Below are positions 6,893 to 14,409 of a stretch of 16,447 nt of DNA, in pieces. The stretch comes from Deltaproteobacteria bacterium (GTDB taxonomy: Bacteria; Desulfobacterota; Desulfobacteria; Desulfobacterales; JAFDCJ01): NCBI GenBank assembly GCA_024277475.1, contig JAJRVC010000500.1, positions 1 to 16,447 of the forward strand, written 5' to 3'. Each line of letters opens with the position of its first letter. Position 1 is the first letter of the stretch. The translations under genes were made by a program, and so were the position numbers. The notes under the pieces were generated by a model. That model did no database searches and was not told where the DNA came from. It saw nothing but the letters and a program-made list of their open reading frames with translations.

Positions 6893-7014
6893 CGCAAACC
6901 CTTAAACGGGTATAAGCCGTATTAAACCGTTTCTAAAAACGTTTGGCCTGATATTCAAAAAGAAAAATAATTGTGCCCGGTTAGTTTTTCTGTAAACCAG
7001 CAAGGGGAGCAAAC

Positions 7015-8304
7015 ATGATGAACGTCAAAGCTTACAGACAACTTATAAACAAGGCTGCGTCCGCAATCGGTGCACTTCTGGTGGCGGTTCTGTTGACCAT
7101 TTTGGCTGTAACGCCGGCAGCAGCCCGATTTTTCGAATTTAACGAAAAGGTCAAAGACACGCTGGCAGGGGACTGGGGCAAAATCAACTTCAATATCCGC
7201 TGGCGTTTTGAATATGTCGATCAGCAGGACAAAGAGATAAGCAGGGGAGATCCTATCCGACTTCGCCTCGGCTATTTAACACCAAAATGGTTCAAGTTTC
7301 AGGGATTCGCGGAATTCGAGGGCAATACCCCGGTATTTCTGAACAATTACAACAGCCTTCGAAACGGCAAAACTGAATATGCCGTCATTGCCGATCCGGC
7401 GGAGGCAGAACTTAACCAGGGCTGGCTTGCCTTTTCTGGGATACCGGATACGGTGGTCAAAGCCGGCCGTCAAAAAATCGTCTACAACAATCACCGGTTC
7501 ATCGGCAACGTCGGCTGGCGGCAGATGGAACAGACCTTCGATGCAGCCGGAATCACTAACCAAACCCTTGGAAATTCAGACTTTAAATTCGCACTTGTCT
7601 GGAACGCCAGAACGATCACGAGTAAAAATGTTAATATGACCTCTCCTTTCCTAAATCTTGGCTATACCTTTCCCGAGATCGGAAAACTCACTGCATACGG
7701 GTACTGGCTCGATTACGATGATGACCACAACAGCGGTCCCTTCCCTTTTGCGTTTTCAACGCAAACTTACGGCATTCGCTTTAACGGCTCAACATCCGTA
7801 GTTGAAAACCTTAACCTGCTTTACACGGCGGAATACGCCTACCAGGCGGATTATAAGAATAATCCCAGGGATTATAACGCCAATTACTTTCACTTCAGCG
7901 GCGGGATCAAGATCCCCAAAGCAGGGGCGGGATTTTCTGATATTACCGCAAAAATCGGCTGGGAGTACCTCGGATCCGACAAGGGTGTCGGTTTACAGAC
8001 ACCGCTGGGTACCAATCATGCCTTCCAGGGCTGGGCGGATCAGTTCCTAACCACACCGCCCGATGGTGTCGTGGATCTGTATGGTGCTCTTGGCACCACT
8101 CTTTGGGGTGTAAACATGCTGGGAGTCTATCATCAGTTCGACGCTGCGGAAGGCAGTACGGATTACGGCCACGAAATCAATGCTCAGGTAACCAAAAAAT
8201 TCAGTGAACACTATTCGCTTCTGGCCGCCTATGCAAACTATTTCGCCAATGATTTTAAAACTGATACCTGGAAATTCTGGCTGCAGGGCGTGATCAATTT
8301 TTAA
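7015..8304 (+). CDS. Alginate-export-family outer-membrane porin
   Basis: A 429-residue protein with a long signal peptide (hydrophobic core about 18-32, cleavage predicted after TPAAA at residue 37). The mature part is made of alternating aromatic and polar strands and ends in a terminal Phe (LQGVINF), as expected for a beta-barrel inserted by Bam. The motif AGRQKIVYNNHRFIGNVGWR at about 155-174, followed by EQTFDA, is characteristic of the AlgE-like alginate-export family (PF13372). These form anionic or sugar-conducting channels, and many homologues in delta-proteobacteria are not linked to alginate. No alginate genes are nearby, so the substrate is unknown. AAGGGGAGC precedes the ATG. The product probably sits in the outer membrane as a monomeric channel. 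Confidence 0.88.
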   Translation: MMNVKAYRQLINKAASAIGALLVAVLLTILAVTPAAARFFEFNEKVKDTLAGDWGKINFNIRWRFEYVDQQDKEISRGDPIRLRLGYLTPKWFKFQGFAEFEGNTPVFLNNYNSLRNGKTEYAVIADPAEAELNQGWLAFSGIPDTVVKAGRQKIVYNNHRFIGNVGWRQMEQTFDAAGITNQTLGNSDFKFALVWNARTITSKNVNMTSPFLNLGYTFPEIGKLTAYGYWLDYDDDHNSGPFPFAFSTQTYGIRFNGSTSVVENLNLLYTAEYAYQADYKNNPRDYNANYFHFSGGIKIPKAGAGFSDITAKIGWEYLGSDKGVGLQTPLGTNHAFQGWADQFLTTPPDGVVDLYGALGTTLWGVNMLGVYHQFDAAEGSTDYGHEINAQVTKKFSEHYSLLAAYANYFANDFKTDTWKFWLQGVINF

Positions 8305-8307
8305 TAA

Positions 8308-8472
8308 AAACTTGACCTTATTAAAGCCAGACACGTCGGTCATCCCGTACGAGTCAGCGGCAAGCCAGAAGGCCAGGAAATCTGGGTGGAGAATTTGGAT
8401 GTCAAAAGGGGTAACACTTACAGGAATGTATGGAGTTGGGAAGAACAGCAGAAGCTCTATGATATGAAGTAA
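8308..8472 (+). pseudogene. Start-less 54-residue reading frame, likely gene remnant
   Basis: After the tandem porin stops (TAA TAA) the same frame stays open for 54 codons to TAA at 8470-8472. It includes RHVGHPVRVSGKPEG, then WVENLDVKRG, and ends WSWEEQQKLYDMK. The composition is protein-like, with balanced charge and few rare residues. It has no ATG, GTG or TTG near its beginning and no ribosome site; GTG or TTG codons in the middle would give only a fragment. It may be the tail of a gene whose front was deleted when it was joined to the porin. No family is recognised, so a chance frame remains possible. Confidence 0.35.
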
Positions 8473-8660
8473 CTTGGAATCCATCGCGAAAAATAAATTC
8501 AAAATAAATTAAGTAGTGTATCAAGGTGAAAATAAAGTAATAAATAAGGCCCTATTTGTTTACACAATACGTCATTAGAAAAATAAGGCTTGTAAGGAGT
8601 AATGGAAAAATGCGTTATAAGTCACCACTGCGACACTGTTCCAAATGCCGCCTTTCAAAA

Positions 8661-8676
8661 TTGGCATGTTCCTTGC
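8661..8676 (+). promoter_or_regulatory. Sigma-54 promoter of the lipoprotein operon
   Basis: TTGGCATGTTCCTTGC has GG at 8663-8664 and GC at 8675-8676 with exact 10-nt spacing, followed by TTTAATT. It matches the RpoN consensus except for one base of the -24 box (CAT for CAC). Predicted start near 8688, about 40 nt before the ATG at 8729. This helps to exclude the in-frame upstream ATG at 8645. Confidence 0.72.
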
Positions 8677-8728
8677 TTTAATTAATCGCAGAACGTACCG
8701 GAATAATAATTGTGAAAAGAGAGATAAA

Positions 8729-9235
8729 ATGATTGCAAAAAGAATTTTAAAAAAAATATTGTTTCCCCTCATTTCTTTGTTGTGGGTCGGTTGTGTGACG
8801 CAGCCACAAAGTACAAGTCCAAGCTTTACCGATGAAGAGCACCCGTATAACAATGCCCAGGTTCGGTCTTTTGGAGACCAACCCTACCATGCCGCAATGA
8901 AATATGATGCTGTTGAGGGCGTCGTGCAAATTGAATTCCTCGGCAGGAATGGATCTCCCAAGGATATATTTAAAGCAAAAAAAGCTGAGGCCATCCTAAA
9001 ATATCCCGGTGGTAAGCGGCGTGAATTCTTCCTCTACAATCCCGAAATCGCCGGAAATTTTATAATGGAATTTTTCAGTAAACGAGGTCCCGGCAGCATT
9101 AAGCCCGCCAGGATGATTCTTGCAAGGGAAAAGTGGCTCAAAAATTTGCCTGCTTTCAACTTGACCGTCTGGATTCCCATAGAGGGCAAAACTTATAAAA
9201 TGCGCTATGATTATTCGGGACAAAAGGGCACATAG
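8729..9235 (+). CDS. Putative outer-membrane or periplasmic lipoprotein, unknown function
   Basis: A 168-residue protein. It begins MIAKRILKKILFPLISLLWVGC: a basic N-region, a hydrophobic core and a lipobox-like LWVGC with Cys22 as the acylation site. The -3 residue is Trp rather than Leu, a deviation. The following TQPQSTSPS linker suits a lipoprotein and has no +2 Asp retention signal. The mature domain seems globular, with strand-like VVQIEFLGRNG and NLTVWIPIEGKTYKMRYDY. The ATG at 8729 is chosen over ATG 8645 because the latter lies upstream of the sigma-54 promoter and would bury the signal sequence. A weak GAGAG ribosome site precedes it. The next gene starts 65 bp downstream and is probably co-transcribed. 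No named family is recognised. Confidence 0.78.
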   Translation: MIAKRILKKILFPLISLLWVGCVTQPQSTSPSFTDEEHPYNNAQVRSFGDQPYHAAMKYDAVEGVVQIEFLGRNGSPKDIFKAKKAEAILKYPGGKRREFFLYNPEIAGNFIMEFFSKRGPGSIKPARMILAREKWLKNLPAFNLTVWIPIEGKTYKMRYDYSGQKGT

Positions 9236-9300
9236 AAATCGGAGGGTATGGAGAATGCTGAAAGGCCGCATTTCTGTCGGTTTTAAGGGAGAATGACAAT

Positions 9301-9873
9301 TTGGAATATCAAAACAAAACAACCGGCAATAAAATTTTGCAGTTTGCAAAACCCGCAGCCATTTTTACAATGGGTGGCATAATAATGCATTTGCTTGTCA
9401 TGTTAATCGATTATTTCCTCATGATTAAGCCGCATTATCTGAATTTGCATGCCGATTTTGTTGGCGGAATTTTTGCGTCTCCCATGTTTCCGATGATGGG
9501 GGCCTATGGTTTGCTTTCAGTGGTGATTTATTTTCTGTGGACAAAGAAACAAAAGGCGATGCTCCTTGCCCGCGAAAAAGAAATTCAGGCTGAAAAAGTG
9601 GAAACTGTCCTTAAGTCCATGCAGCGCATAACCGTGCTTCTAGCCGAACATCTCACCGTGCATAATTCGCAAATCATGAACTGGGTCGAATTCAAGCGTA
9701 AACAGGGATCTCCGGTATCTGAAAAGGTGGAAAAACCATGCCGTAAAATAGCACATACCCTGCAATGTCTCTCAGAAATATCATTTCTCCTTCCATACAC
9801 CGAAAATCGTCCGGAACATCTCAGCGACATTGAAAAAATATTGCAGGGAAAAATTGCAGAAATGAGGGGATAA
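9301..9873 (+). CDS. Two-helix membrane protein with cytoplasmic coiled-coil, kinase-dimer-like tail
   Basis: A 190-residue protein starting at TTG 9301, with AAGGGAG (9285-9291) at suitable distance; the only alternative, an ATG further in, would cut into TM1. TM1 spans about residues 19-42 and TM2 about 58-80, joined by a short loop containing HYLNLHADF. TM2 is followed by a basic stop (KKQK) and a long helical region (about 82-120) with heptad-like spacing. A further helix pair (148-165 and 172-188) follows. The shape resembles the membrane anchor plus dimerisation helices of a histidine kinase, but there is no ATPase domain. It follows the sigma-54-driven lipoprotein and probably belongs to its operon. 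Function unknown; it may be a partner or scaffold in envelope signalling. Confidence 0.72.
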   Translation: MEYQNKTTGNKILQFAKPAAIFTMGGIIMHLLVMLIDYFLMIKPHYLNLHADFVGGIFASPMFPMMGAYGLLSVVIYFLWTKKQKAMLLAREKEIQAEKVETVLKSMQRITVLLAEHLTVHNSQIMNWVEFKRKQGSPVSEKVEKPCRKIAHTLQCLSEISFLLPYTENRPEHLSDIEKILQGKIAEMRG

Positions 9874-9944
9874 AATAATTCTTGACTCGTATTTTAAGCC
9901 CTGTATGCGGATTTCTTAGAATTTTATATTTGTTTCGCCCAATT

Positions 9945-9960
9945 TTACCCTTGGGGGTAA
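9945..9960. promoter_or_regulatory. CsoR-like operator palindrome
   Basis: TTACCC-TTGG-GGGTAA is a perfect 6-bp inverted repeat with flanking G-tracts, close to the TACCC-N4-GGGTA core of CsoR/RcnR-family copper or nickel sensors. It lies immediately left of the GC-rich copAB block but downstream of copB, not in the copA promoter region. No csoR gene is in the window. The protein that binds it is inferred only. Confidence 0.4.
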
Positions 9961-9983
9961 CTCTGATTTAGGCAGCATGGAGC

Positions 9984-10000
9984 CGGCCGGTTCACGGCCG
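9984..10000. other. GC-rich inverted repeat at the left edge of the cop block
   Basis: CGGCCG (9984-9989) and CGGCCG (9995-10000) flank a GTTCA loop; a second inverted repeat (CGAGAG-CT-CTCTCG) follows at about 10004-10017. They lie about 80 bp beyond the copB stop and could stabilise or end the copAB transcript, but no T-tract follows on the minus strand. Confidence 0.35.
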
Positions 10001-10077
10001 TTCCGAGAGCTCTCTCGAACCAGGGAAGTAGCAGCTGATTTGCAAGGCCCACCCACCGATCAAATGATCATGTTCCA

Positions 10078-10845
10078 TCAGAACCAAAAACGCAATCCCC
10101 CCACTAACGCCAGATCGTCGGTATCCTCGCCTTCCGCTCGTGCGAGGTCGGCTGTATCACCCAGCTTGCGCGTCCAGGAAATACCGATGTATGGTGCGAA
10201 CCCTCGCCGGATCTCATAACGCAAGCGCATACTCAGGCCCACCGAATTGAATCCAGATCCCAGACCAAATTCCTCTACCTCCTGGGCTGCGAACTCGGTC
10301 TCGAAACGCGGCTGGAGGATCAATCGCTGGGTCACCAAGAGGTCGTATTCCGCCTCCAGGTCCGCCGATACGTCCCCATCTTCACTGACACGGAAATTGG
10401 CATCCACCTCGAACCAGTAAGGCGCAAGTCCCTGTAACCCTACCACGGCCCAAACTCGGTCCTGATCCGGGCCCGGCCCGTAGAGCCGCTGATATCCGAG
10501 CCCGACCTGGAAATCCCAGAACGGTGCAATCAAACGGCCGTACTGCACATCGATGCGTTCGATTTCGCCGCCATCGCCGTCGGTGCGTTGCTCGCCCTCA
10601 GTCTCGACCCACAGGCGGTTGTAGTCCCCGCCGAACCAGCCAAGGACATCCCAGCGCAGGGCATCGGAGCCGTCCATGCTTTGGTACTCAAGCTGGTCGA
10701 ACAGCACAAAACTGTGTAGTTGCGAGTCGAGCACCGGCTGCGGCCAGCCGGCGGGCGCTCCGCCCGGTGTCGTCTCCGCGGCGCGCGCCGCACCGATCAG
10801 CAAAAACAAAAGTCCAGTGAAACAGATTAGCTTCAAGTTGTTCAT
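10078..10845 (-). CDS. copB: Copper resistance protein B (outer membrane)
   Basis: A 255-residue protein with a signal peptide (hydrophobic 5-19, cleavage after ARA at about residue 22). The mature sequence has CopB/PcoB hallmarks: DQLEYQSMDGSDALRWDVLG, GGDYNRLWVETEGE, FWDFQVGLGYQRL, APYIGISWTRKLGDTADLAR and a terminal Phe (GGLRFWF) typical of a beta-barrel. CopB is an outer-membrane protein working with the periplasmic oxidase CopA in copper tolerance. Compared with PcoB-type proteins (about 290-340 residues) it lacks the Met/His-rich N-terminal extension, so metal binding there is probably reduced. AAGGAG precedes the ATG. It starts 18 nt after the copA stop, so the two form an operon. No copC or copD follows. 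Its GC-rich codon use differs from genes on either side. Confidence 0.92.
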   Translation of the reverse strand: MNNLKLICFTGLLFLLIGAARAAETTPGGAPAGWPQPVLDSQLHSFVLFDQLEYQSMDGSDALRWDVLGWFGGDYNRLWVETEGEQRTDGDGGEIERIDVQYGRLIAPFWDFQVGLGYQRLYGPGPDQDRVWAVVGLQGLAPYWFEVDANFRVSEDGDVSADLEAEYDLLVTQRLILQPRFETEFAAQEVEEFGLGSGFNSVGLSMRLRYEIRRGFAPYIGISWTRKLGDTADLARAEGEDTDDLALVGGLRFWF

Positions 10846-10863
10846 GTATCGACTCCTTGCTGC

Positions 10864-12708
10864 TTACGCGACGCGAACCACGCGAAACATACCCATGTCC
10901 ATATGGTAGAGGAGGTGGCAGTGGAAAGCCCAGCGGCCTGGTGCATCCACCGAGATCAGCACTGACAAGCGTTCGGCAGGCTTAACGCTAACGGTATGCT
11001 TGCGCGGAATGTGCTCTCCGTGACCGTTCTCCAGCGCCATCCACATGCCGTGCAGGTGGATGGGGGGATCCATCATGGTGTCGTTGACCAGGATGAGCCG
11101 CAAGCGCTCGCCAAAACGGAACGGGATCGGCGCTTTGACTTCGGAGAACTTCTTACCGTCGAAAGACCACATATAGCGCTCCATATTGCCGGTCAGGTGC
11201 AGCTCCAGATCGCGTTCCGGCGGGCGGAAGTCGAAGTCGGAGACCAGGCGGCGCAGGTCGGTGTAAACCAGTACCCGGTGACCGACATTTACCAGGCCCG
11301 TGCCGGGCTCGCCTAAGCGGTTGCGCTGCACGGTCGCCACCGTGGTGTTGCCCGGTCCGTGGTCATCGGGGCCGTGCCGCGCCGCTACCGGCCCGACTTC
11401 TCTCATCATTTTGCCGACACCACCCATCGCCATGCCCGTCACACCGGACTGACCATGATCCTTGCCACCCATGCTCTGCAGACCATCGCGTTTGTCCCCC
11501 AGCATGTCCATTCCCATATCGACCATGGTGCGCAGGGGCCGCTCACGCAATTCGGGCACCGGTGCGCTCATTCCCGGCCGCGACGCAAGCGTCCCACGGC
11601 CGTAACCGCTGCGGTCCATGGACTCGGCAAAGATGGTATAGGCCCGGTCCTCTTGGGGCTGGACGATGACGTCATAGGTCTCGGCCACGGCGATCTGGAA
11701 CTCATCGGTCTCCATGGGCTCCACGTTCTGGCCGTCGGCCTGCACCACGGTCATGGGCAGCCCCGGGATACGCACATTGAAGTAGCTCATGGTGGCAGCG
11801 TTAATGAACCTTAGCCGCACCCGCTCGCCCGGCTTGAAGAGTCCGGTCCAGTTGGACTCAGGGGCCAGACCGTTGACCAAGTAAGTGTAAGTGTAGCCGG
11901 TGATGTCCGCGATGTCCGTGGGGCTCATTCGCATACGGCCCCAGGCCAGGCGATCCTTGATCGTCGCACTCCAGCCGACGGTGGACACGTCCCTGAAGAA
12001 CTCACCCACAGTGCGCTGCTGGAAGTTGTAGTAGTCACTCATTTTCTTGAGCTTGGCCAGCACGTTGTAAGGGTTCTCGAAGGTCCAGTCCGAGAGCACC
12101 ACCACATGTTCACGGTCGTACTCGATGGGGTCCGGCCCGGCCGGGTCGATGATCAGCGGTCCGTAGTGACCGAGTTGCTCCTGCAGACCGGTGTGGCTGT
12201 GGTACCAGTAGGTTCCGCTCTGCCTGACCGGGAAATGATACGTGAAGGTTTCCCCCGCCTTGATACCGGTATAGCTCACCCCTGGCACCCCGTCCATGTC
12301 GAAGGGCAGGATGATACCGTGCCAGTGCACGGAGGTGTCCTCGTCCAGTTCATTGTGGACACGGATGGTCACGTCCTCGCCCTCCTTGAGCCGCACCAGA
12401 GGGCCCGGCACCATGCCGTTAAAGGCGATGACTCTGCCCGTACGACCGCCAATGTCCAAATGCTGCCAGCGCAGGATTAGGTCGACAGGCTCACCGGGCG
12501 CGTGCGTCCCCGGACCGGTGGTCAGCCCGGTGGGCTCTCGGGCGTAGGCAGGCAGCAGGCCGTCCAATGCGGGCAGGAGGCCAGCGGCCGCCAGGTACTT
12601 GAGAAACCGGCGTCTGGTCAGGGCGCAGTTATGCGGAAAGCTGACAGTTTCCATTTTAGGTCGACGACAAGGATTACGGCTTGGCCTTCTCGATGATCCA
12701 GATTGCAT
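10864..12708 (-). CDS. copA: Copper resistance multicopper oxidase CopA (Tat-exported)
   Basis: A 614-residue CopA/PcoA multicopper oxidase. A Tat signal is seen at residues 31-56 (TRRRFLKYLAAAG to PAYA). Copper motifs: HWHG at 128-131, HSH at 170-172, HLHG at 551-554, and HCHLLYHMDMGMF at 596-608 giving type 1 ligands H551, C597, H602 and M607 with the HCH of the trinuclear site. A Met/His-rich insertion at about 395-450 (MVDMGMDM, GMAMGG, KMM) is typical of CopA and binds extra copper. It probably oxidises Cu(I) in the periplasm. The ATG at 12708 has an AGAGGAAG site; an ATG at 12654 would also keep the Tat signal. Unlike most copper operons there is no two-component regulator beside it. 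High GC suggests horizontal acquisition. Confidence 0.95.
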   Translation of the reverse strand: MQSGSSRRPSRNPCRRPKMETVSFPHNCALTRRRFLKYLAAAGLLPALDGLLPAYAREPTGLTTGPGTHAPGEPVDLILRWQHLDIGGRTGRVIAFNGMVPGPLVRLKEGEDVTIRVHNELDEDTSVHWHGIILPFDMDGVPGVSYTGIKAGETFTYHFPVRQSGTYWYHSHTGLQEQLGHYGPLIIDPAGPDPIEYDREHVVVLSDWTFENPYNVLAKLKKMSDYYNFQQRTVGEFFRDVSTVGWSATIKDRLAWGRMRMSPTDIADITGYTYTYLVNGLAPESNWTGLFKPGERVRLRFINAATMSYFNVRIPGLPMTVVQADGQNVEPMETDEFQIAVAETYDVIVQPQEDRAYTIFAESMDRSGYGRGTLASRPGMSAPVPELRERPLRTMVDMGMDMLGDKRDGLQSMGGKDHGQSGVTGMAMGGVGKMMREVGPVAARHGPDDHGPGNTTVATVQRNRLGEPGTGLVNVGHRVLVYTDLRRLVSDFDFRPPERDLELHLTGNMERYMWSFDGKKFSEVKAPIPFRFGERLRLILVNDTMMDPPIHLHGMWMALENGHGEHIPRKHTVSVKPAERLSVLISVDAPGRWAFHCHLLYHMDMGMFRVVRVA

Positions 12709-12855
12709 GTTCGTTCTTCCTCTTTGACAAAAGTGGCCGTCCGATAGCGCGGCGCTGCCTACTTTAAGTTATGCCTTTTATTATCACCGCTATTAAACCG
12801 GAAATCTGAAAACTCCTTCACTTCAGGGATTTGGGTTTATGTGTCTTGTGACGCG

Positions 12856-13008
12856 CTATGTTTTTTTAGTTTTTGATTGACTGTGTATTTGGTGGTCTCC
12901 ATTTGTTCCTTGGGGGCTTTTTCGCAAAAACGAAACACCCAGTGCCATTAGAAGAGACAAAACGATCACAAAGGTTGTAGCCCTCTTCAGATTCTTAATT
13001 CGCCCCAT
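12856..13008 (-). CDS. 50-residue single-pass membrane peptide
   Basis: The ATG at 13008 has an excellent ribosome site (AAAGGAGTGAG) and the frame runs 50 codons to TAG. A basic start (MGRIKNLKRA) is followed by one hydrophobic helix at about residues 11-28 (TTFVIVLSLLMALGVSFL), then RKSPQG and a hydrophilic, Lys- and His-containing tail. It begins 18 nt after the stop of the ferric-reductase-like gene on the same strand, so the two are almost certainly co-transcribed. It could be an accessory subunit of that flavocytochrome or an independent small membrane protein. No family is recognised. Confidence 0.6.
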   Translation of the reverse strand: MGRIKNLKRATTFVIVLSLLMALGVSFLRKSPQGTNGDHQIHSQSKTKKT

Positions 13009-13026
13009 TCTCACTCCTTTCCATTT

Positions 13027-14409
13027 TTAAAAAGAGAATTTTTCAAAACGTATGCGAGCATCAGGCACACCCAGATCCCGAAAGTCCTGAATTATCTGTC
13101 GGTTCATTATCGGCGGTCCGCACAAGTAAAAGGCCTTGTTTTGTAGATCTCCATCACAAAGATACCTGATCTTTTCACCACTCAGATGTCCCGTTTCCCC
13201 ATCCCACTTTTCATCCGGCCGACTCAGGATATGAATCACCTGTAATTGGGGAAATTCACCTCCTGAAATTTCCCTGAGTTCCTTCTGAAAAATGATGTCT
13301 TTTCGCGTCCGGTTGGCATAAAACAGTACTACATGAAGATCGGCTCGGGTATCGCGCATATGGCGCAACATACTCATCAGGGGCGTTATCCCGACACCAC
13401 CGGCAATGAAAATCAGGTCTCTTTCTGCCTGATGTAGAAGGTAGGAAAAGCGTCCAAAAGGGCCATGGATTACGGCGATATCTCCAGGTTTGGTATGAGC
13501 GATTGTTGCCGTGAAGTCTCCCGACTGCTTAATGGTGGAGCAGATAAAACCTGCTTGTGTGGGACTGGAAGAGATTGTGAATGGATGCTCCTCGACAGGC
13601 TGATTCCCGCCGCGATAAAGCTTAACAAAGTGGAACTGGCCCGGGATGTAATCAAAATGATTTGCTCGCTCAGGTGGGGAAAGTGTAATGGTCCACACGT
13701 TTTGGCATTCTTTGAAAACCTCAATTACCCGATATGGGTAATGACCAAACTGTTTGGAGCGTAGCAGGCGAAGATAGATGTAGACAAAAAATGTCAGGGC
13801 CAACAAGCCCACCCATATGACCTGAATTTGAGCGACGGCCAGATCGCCACCAGCATACCAGCTATGCAGGAAGCCAAGGGAGATTACCAATAAAACCAGA
13901 ACATTATGCAATCGAAGCCATTTTTGGAACTCAAACCGGAGCGCGTCTCGAAACCTGCTAAAAATAGTGTGCAACAACAATATCATTAAAGCAATTCTGG
14001 CAAGCCAAATATACCAGAAGGAATCCAGAGAGATGAAAATAGACCATCCCTTCCCTCCTAAGGACAGCAGAATGGGATGAACGAAAAGGAGAATCGTTGC
14101 GAATACCCCCATATACCGATGAAACTGTATCACGATATCAAGCCCGAACGGTACTTCAATCCACTTCAGGCGGATAGCCAACACAAACTGCATGATCAGT
14201 ATTGTGAAACCCAACATGGCAAAACTCTTACCAAGTTCGTAGATTAAACTATGATCCGTTTGGGGACGAAATACAGTGACCAACGCCAAAGGGGCAATTA
14301 ACACCAGCAAATATAACGAGATACGAGTTAGCGTACCAATATTGGAAAGCTTCTCCTTCAGCAGCTGAGATACCAATTTAGGCCAAATCCTCAAGAAAGG
14401 ATATTTCAT
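13027..14409 (-). CDS. Ferric reductase / NADPH-oxidase-like flavocytochrome b
   Basis: A 460-residue membrane flavoprotein. The N-terminal half has about six helices of the ferric-reductase transmembrane domain, with paired heme ligands H97 and H111 (FHRYMGVFATILLFVHP) and H168 and H182 (LRLHN, FLHSW). The C-terminal half is a ferredoxin-NADP reductase module: FAD motif HPFTISSSP (275-283), HGPFGRFS (315-322), nucleotide motif GGVGITPLMSM (337-347), YLCGPPIMNR (428-437) and terminal FEKFSF. Electrons would pass from cytoplasmic NAD(P)H through FAD and two b hemes to an outside acceptor, such as a metal ion or oxygen. It resembles bacterial NOX-like and iron/copper-reductase proteins; the acceptor is unknown. 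No strong ribosome site precedes ATG 14409. A 50-residue membrane peptide follows 18 nt downstream. Confidence 0.9.
   Translation of the reverse strand: MKYPFLRIWPKLVSQLLKEKLSNIGTLTRISLYLLVLIAPLALVTVFRPQTDHSLIYELGKSFAMLGFTILIMQFVLAIRLKWIEVPFGLDIVIQFHRYMGVFATILLFVHPILLSLGGKGWSIFISLDSFWYIWLARIALMILLLHTIFSRFRDALRFEFQKWLRLHNVLVLLVISLGFLHSWYAGGDLAVAQIQVIWVGLLALTFFVYIYLRLLRSKQFGHYPYRVIEVFKECQNVWTITLSPPERANHFDYIPGQFHFVKLYRGGNQPVEEHPFTISSSPTQAGFICSTIKQSGDFTATIAHTKPGDIAVIHGPFGRFSYLLHQAERDLIFIAGGVGITPLMSMLRHMRDTRADLHVVLFYANRTRKDIIFQKELREISGGEFPQLQVIHILSRPDEKWDGETGHLSGEKIRYLCDGDLQNKAFYLCGPPIMNRQIIQDFRDLGVPDARIRFEKFSF

Larger units (their letters stand above)
8305..8728. other. Intergenic stretch with an orphan reading frame and a sigma-54 promoter
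   Basis: Between the porin stop and the lipoprotein ATG are 424 bases. The first 165 hold a start-less open frame that reads like protein (8308-8472). The rest is AT-rich and contains the sigma-54 promoter at 8661-8676. An activator site would be expected around 8510-8590, but no convincing palindrome was found there. Confidence 0.55.

Noticed and set aside
10996..12696. Long plus-strand frames opposite copA
   Set aside because: They are antisense to a fully convincing multicopper oxidase and arise from GC-rich codon bias; their products resemble no family.
2628..12768. Shared CTACTTTAAG words at 2628-2637 and 12759-12768, the latter near the right edge of the cop block
   Set aside because: A ten-base match in AT-rich DNA is too short to be called a target duplication or attachment site.
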